Origin: a virus
Strand: one strand, 5' to 3'
Length of the DNA: 21,498 nucleotides
Virus record (IMG/VR): IMGVR_UViG_3300046453_000090
Coordinates: 1 to 21,498 of that record
Under the pieces are notes generated by a model. The model made no database searches. It worked only from the letters and a program-made list of their open reading frames with translations, and had not been told where the DNA came from. The translations under genes were made by a program, and so were the position numbers. This document shows, one piece after another, positions 20,808 through 21,498 of the stretch (positions are counted from its first letter, which is position 1; every line of letters starts with the position of its first letter).

Positions 20808-21018
20808 ATATTTCTCTTGAATCAAGAAAAAAGGCATCGGTATTTAAAACACCCTCACACTTCCATTGATTTTTGAAATCACACTTTTCAACATCTTCAT
20901 GAGCTGTATAGTTGGAAATGCTTTCTTTTAAAAGATTTATTGCCCGTGGAAAGTTGTCCTCACACACCCTTCTAGCAAACTTTTCAATATTAAAGTAAGG
21001 TGAGTCTATAGTGTTCAT
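20800..21018 (-). CDS. Hypothetical protein (72 aa)
   Basis: I do not recognise it. From the ATG at 21018 it begins MNTIDSPYFNIEKFARRVCE and is helical and charged, with cysteines in RRVCEDN, EKCDFKN and WKCEG. The ATG is preceded by AAGGTGG at good spacing, which decides this start over a GTG three codons upstream. It overlaps the next gene by 8 nt (end at 20800, next ATG at 20807), suggesting coupled translation. Three spaced cysteines could bind metal, but no known pattern is visible. Confidence 0.72.
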   Translation of the reverse strand: MNTIDSPYFNIEKFARRVCEDNFPRAINLLKESISNYTAHEDVEKCDFKNQWKCEGVLNTDAFFLDSREIYD

Positions 21019-21080
21019 ATTGACCACCTTTTAAATTGTGAAAAAGAAATATCACCCAGAAGGTGGTAGATACATGTAAT

Positions 21081-21233
21081 TTACTCAATAAAACCTTTCA
21101 GAATTTCAATCAGTTGTTTCGCGGCTTCCTTACTAATCACAATATCTGAATCTTTTTGATAGATTGTGACTGTACTTTCATCCACTCCCACTTCTAAGTT
21201 GAAATACTTCTCTTGTTTAATTTCGATACTCAT
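21081..21233 (-). CDS. Hypothetical small protein (50 aa)
   Basis: Reading from the ATG at 21233 gives MSIEIKQEKYFNLEVGVDES, a short beta-rich stretch, then ISKEAAKQLIEILKGFIE as a C-terminal helix. An excellent ribosome site, GGAGGA, lies 8 nt upstream, which makes this short gene credible. The beta-then-helix layout is common among small phage proteins. I do not recognise a family. A weak inverted repeat (ACCACCTT at 21022-21029 and AAGGTGGT at 21060-21067) lies between it and the next gene. Confidence 0.72.
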   Translation of the reverse strand: MSIEIKQEKYFNLEVGVDESTVTIYQKDSDIVISKEAAKQLIEILKGFIE

Positions 21234-21249
21234 ATATCAATTCCTCCAA

Positions 21250-21278
21250 AAAGAAAAAGCCCACCAAATGGCGGGCTT
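21250..21278 (-). terminator. Hairpin between the right-edge gene and the 50-aa gene
   Basis: AAGCCC-A-CC (21257-21265) pairs with GG-C-GGGCTT (21270-21278) with one mismatch and a short AAAT loop, followed on the minus strand by TTTTTCTT. It ends just before the GGAGGA ribosome site of the 50-aa gene. Confidence 0.7.
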
Positions 21279-21298
21279 CTATGTGTTTAAGTTCTAGT

Positions 21299-21498
21299 TT
21301 AAGAAAGATAAGTGTACTTTTCGGCTAGATGTTTGTGCGCGATTTTTGTAGTTTCAAAATAAGATATTTCTGCACACAGCCAAAATCTATATGTGTTTTC
21401 ACCAACTACATAACTCTGGCGGTTGTAAGTTGATTCTTTAGATGCATCTATTTCACTTGCTTCAAAATATGTACCTTCACGGTCATTTACAACTTCAC
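21299..21498 (-). CDS. Hypothetical protein, 5' end beyond window (65 codons visible)
   Basis: An open minus-strand frame enters from the right edge and ends at the TAA 21301-21299. The visible part reads EVVNDREGTYFEASEIDASK, then SYVVGENTYRFWLCAEISYF and ends AHKHLAEKYTYLS. The start codon lies outside. It is followed by a terminator-like hairpin. No family is recognised. Confidence 0.65.
   Translation of the reverse strand, partial: EVVNDREGTYFEASEIDASKESTYNRQSYVVGENTYRFWLCAEISYFETTKIAHKHLAEKYTYLS

Noticed and set aside
1-21498. CRISPR array, tRNA genes, insertion sequence, integrase or attachment site
   Set aside because: I saw no regular repeat-spacer series, tRNA-like cloverleaf, transposase or integrase, so the phage's lysogenic state cannot be judged here.

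Overview
This window is one strand-coherent block of tailed-phage (siphovirus-type) DNA. Every gene I can support lies on the minus strand, so transcription runs from the right edge (21498) to the left edge (1). Base composition is moderately AT-rich. The gene set (DUF4055-type portal, DUF2280-type small terminase, gp13-like capsid) and protein wording fit a prophage or phage of a Moraxellaceae host, most likely Acinetobacter. That host call is inference, because no host gene, integrase, repressor or attachment site is present. Both ends are cut: the tape measure protein runs off the left edge and a small gene runs off the right edge.

Layout in transcription order. (1) 21498-20616: short early-late genes of unknown function. 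(2) 20604-19527: a PD-(D/E)XK-like nuclease overlapping a HELYH putative phage metallopeptidase. (3) 19468-15196: packaging and head entry (small and large terminase, portal, Mu gpF-like minor head protein). (4) 15199-14005: a 47-aa protein, a 90-aa protein and a 206-aa protein whose C-terminus matches the Acb2/Tad1 hairpin domain, a sponge for immune cyclic nucleotides. (5) 13906-10980: scaffold, major capsid, HeH-domain head protein, head-tail adaptor and stopper. (6) 10980-9240: a 56-aa conserved protein, an HEAVH protein split by a G7 frameshift, an HK97 gp10-like protein, the tail terminator, a 58-aa DUF551-like protein and a zinc ribbon. (7) 9147-7493: a two-gene fibre-like cassette placed unusually early. 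(8) 7397-5645: tail tube and the tail assembly chaperone with a lambda-type GGGAAAG -1 frameshift site. (9) 5552-4164: a lipoprotein and a secreted protein, inserted between the chaperone and the tape measure. (10) 4105-1: a tape measure of at least 1368 residues with an internal lytic transglycosylase domain.

The head and tail genes form an ordinary assembly line: terminase packages DNA through the portal into a scaffolded gp13-like head, neck proteins close it, and the tube is built on the tape measure with the G/GT chaperones. What sets the window apart is the accessory load. The Acb2/Tad1-like gene, the fibre cassette and the exported proteins sit inside the structural operon, bracketed by hairpins with U-tracts. 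Such hairpins punctuate most gaps and one occurs inside a reading frame. The late operon therefore either needs antitermination or uses these hairpins to set transcript levels.
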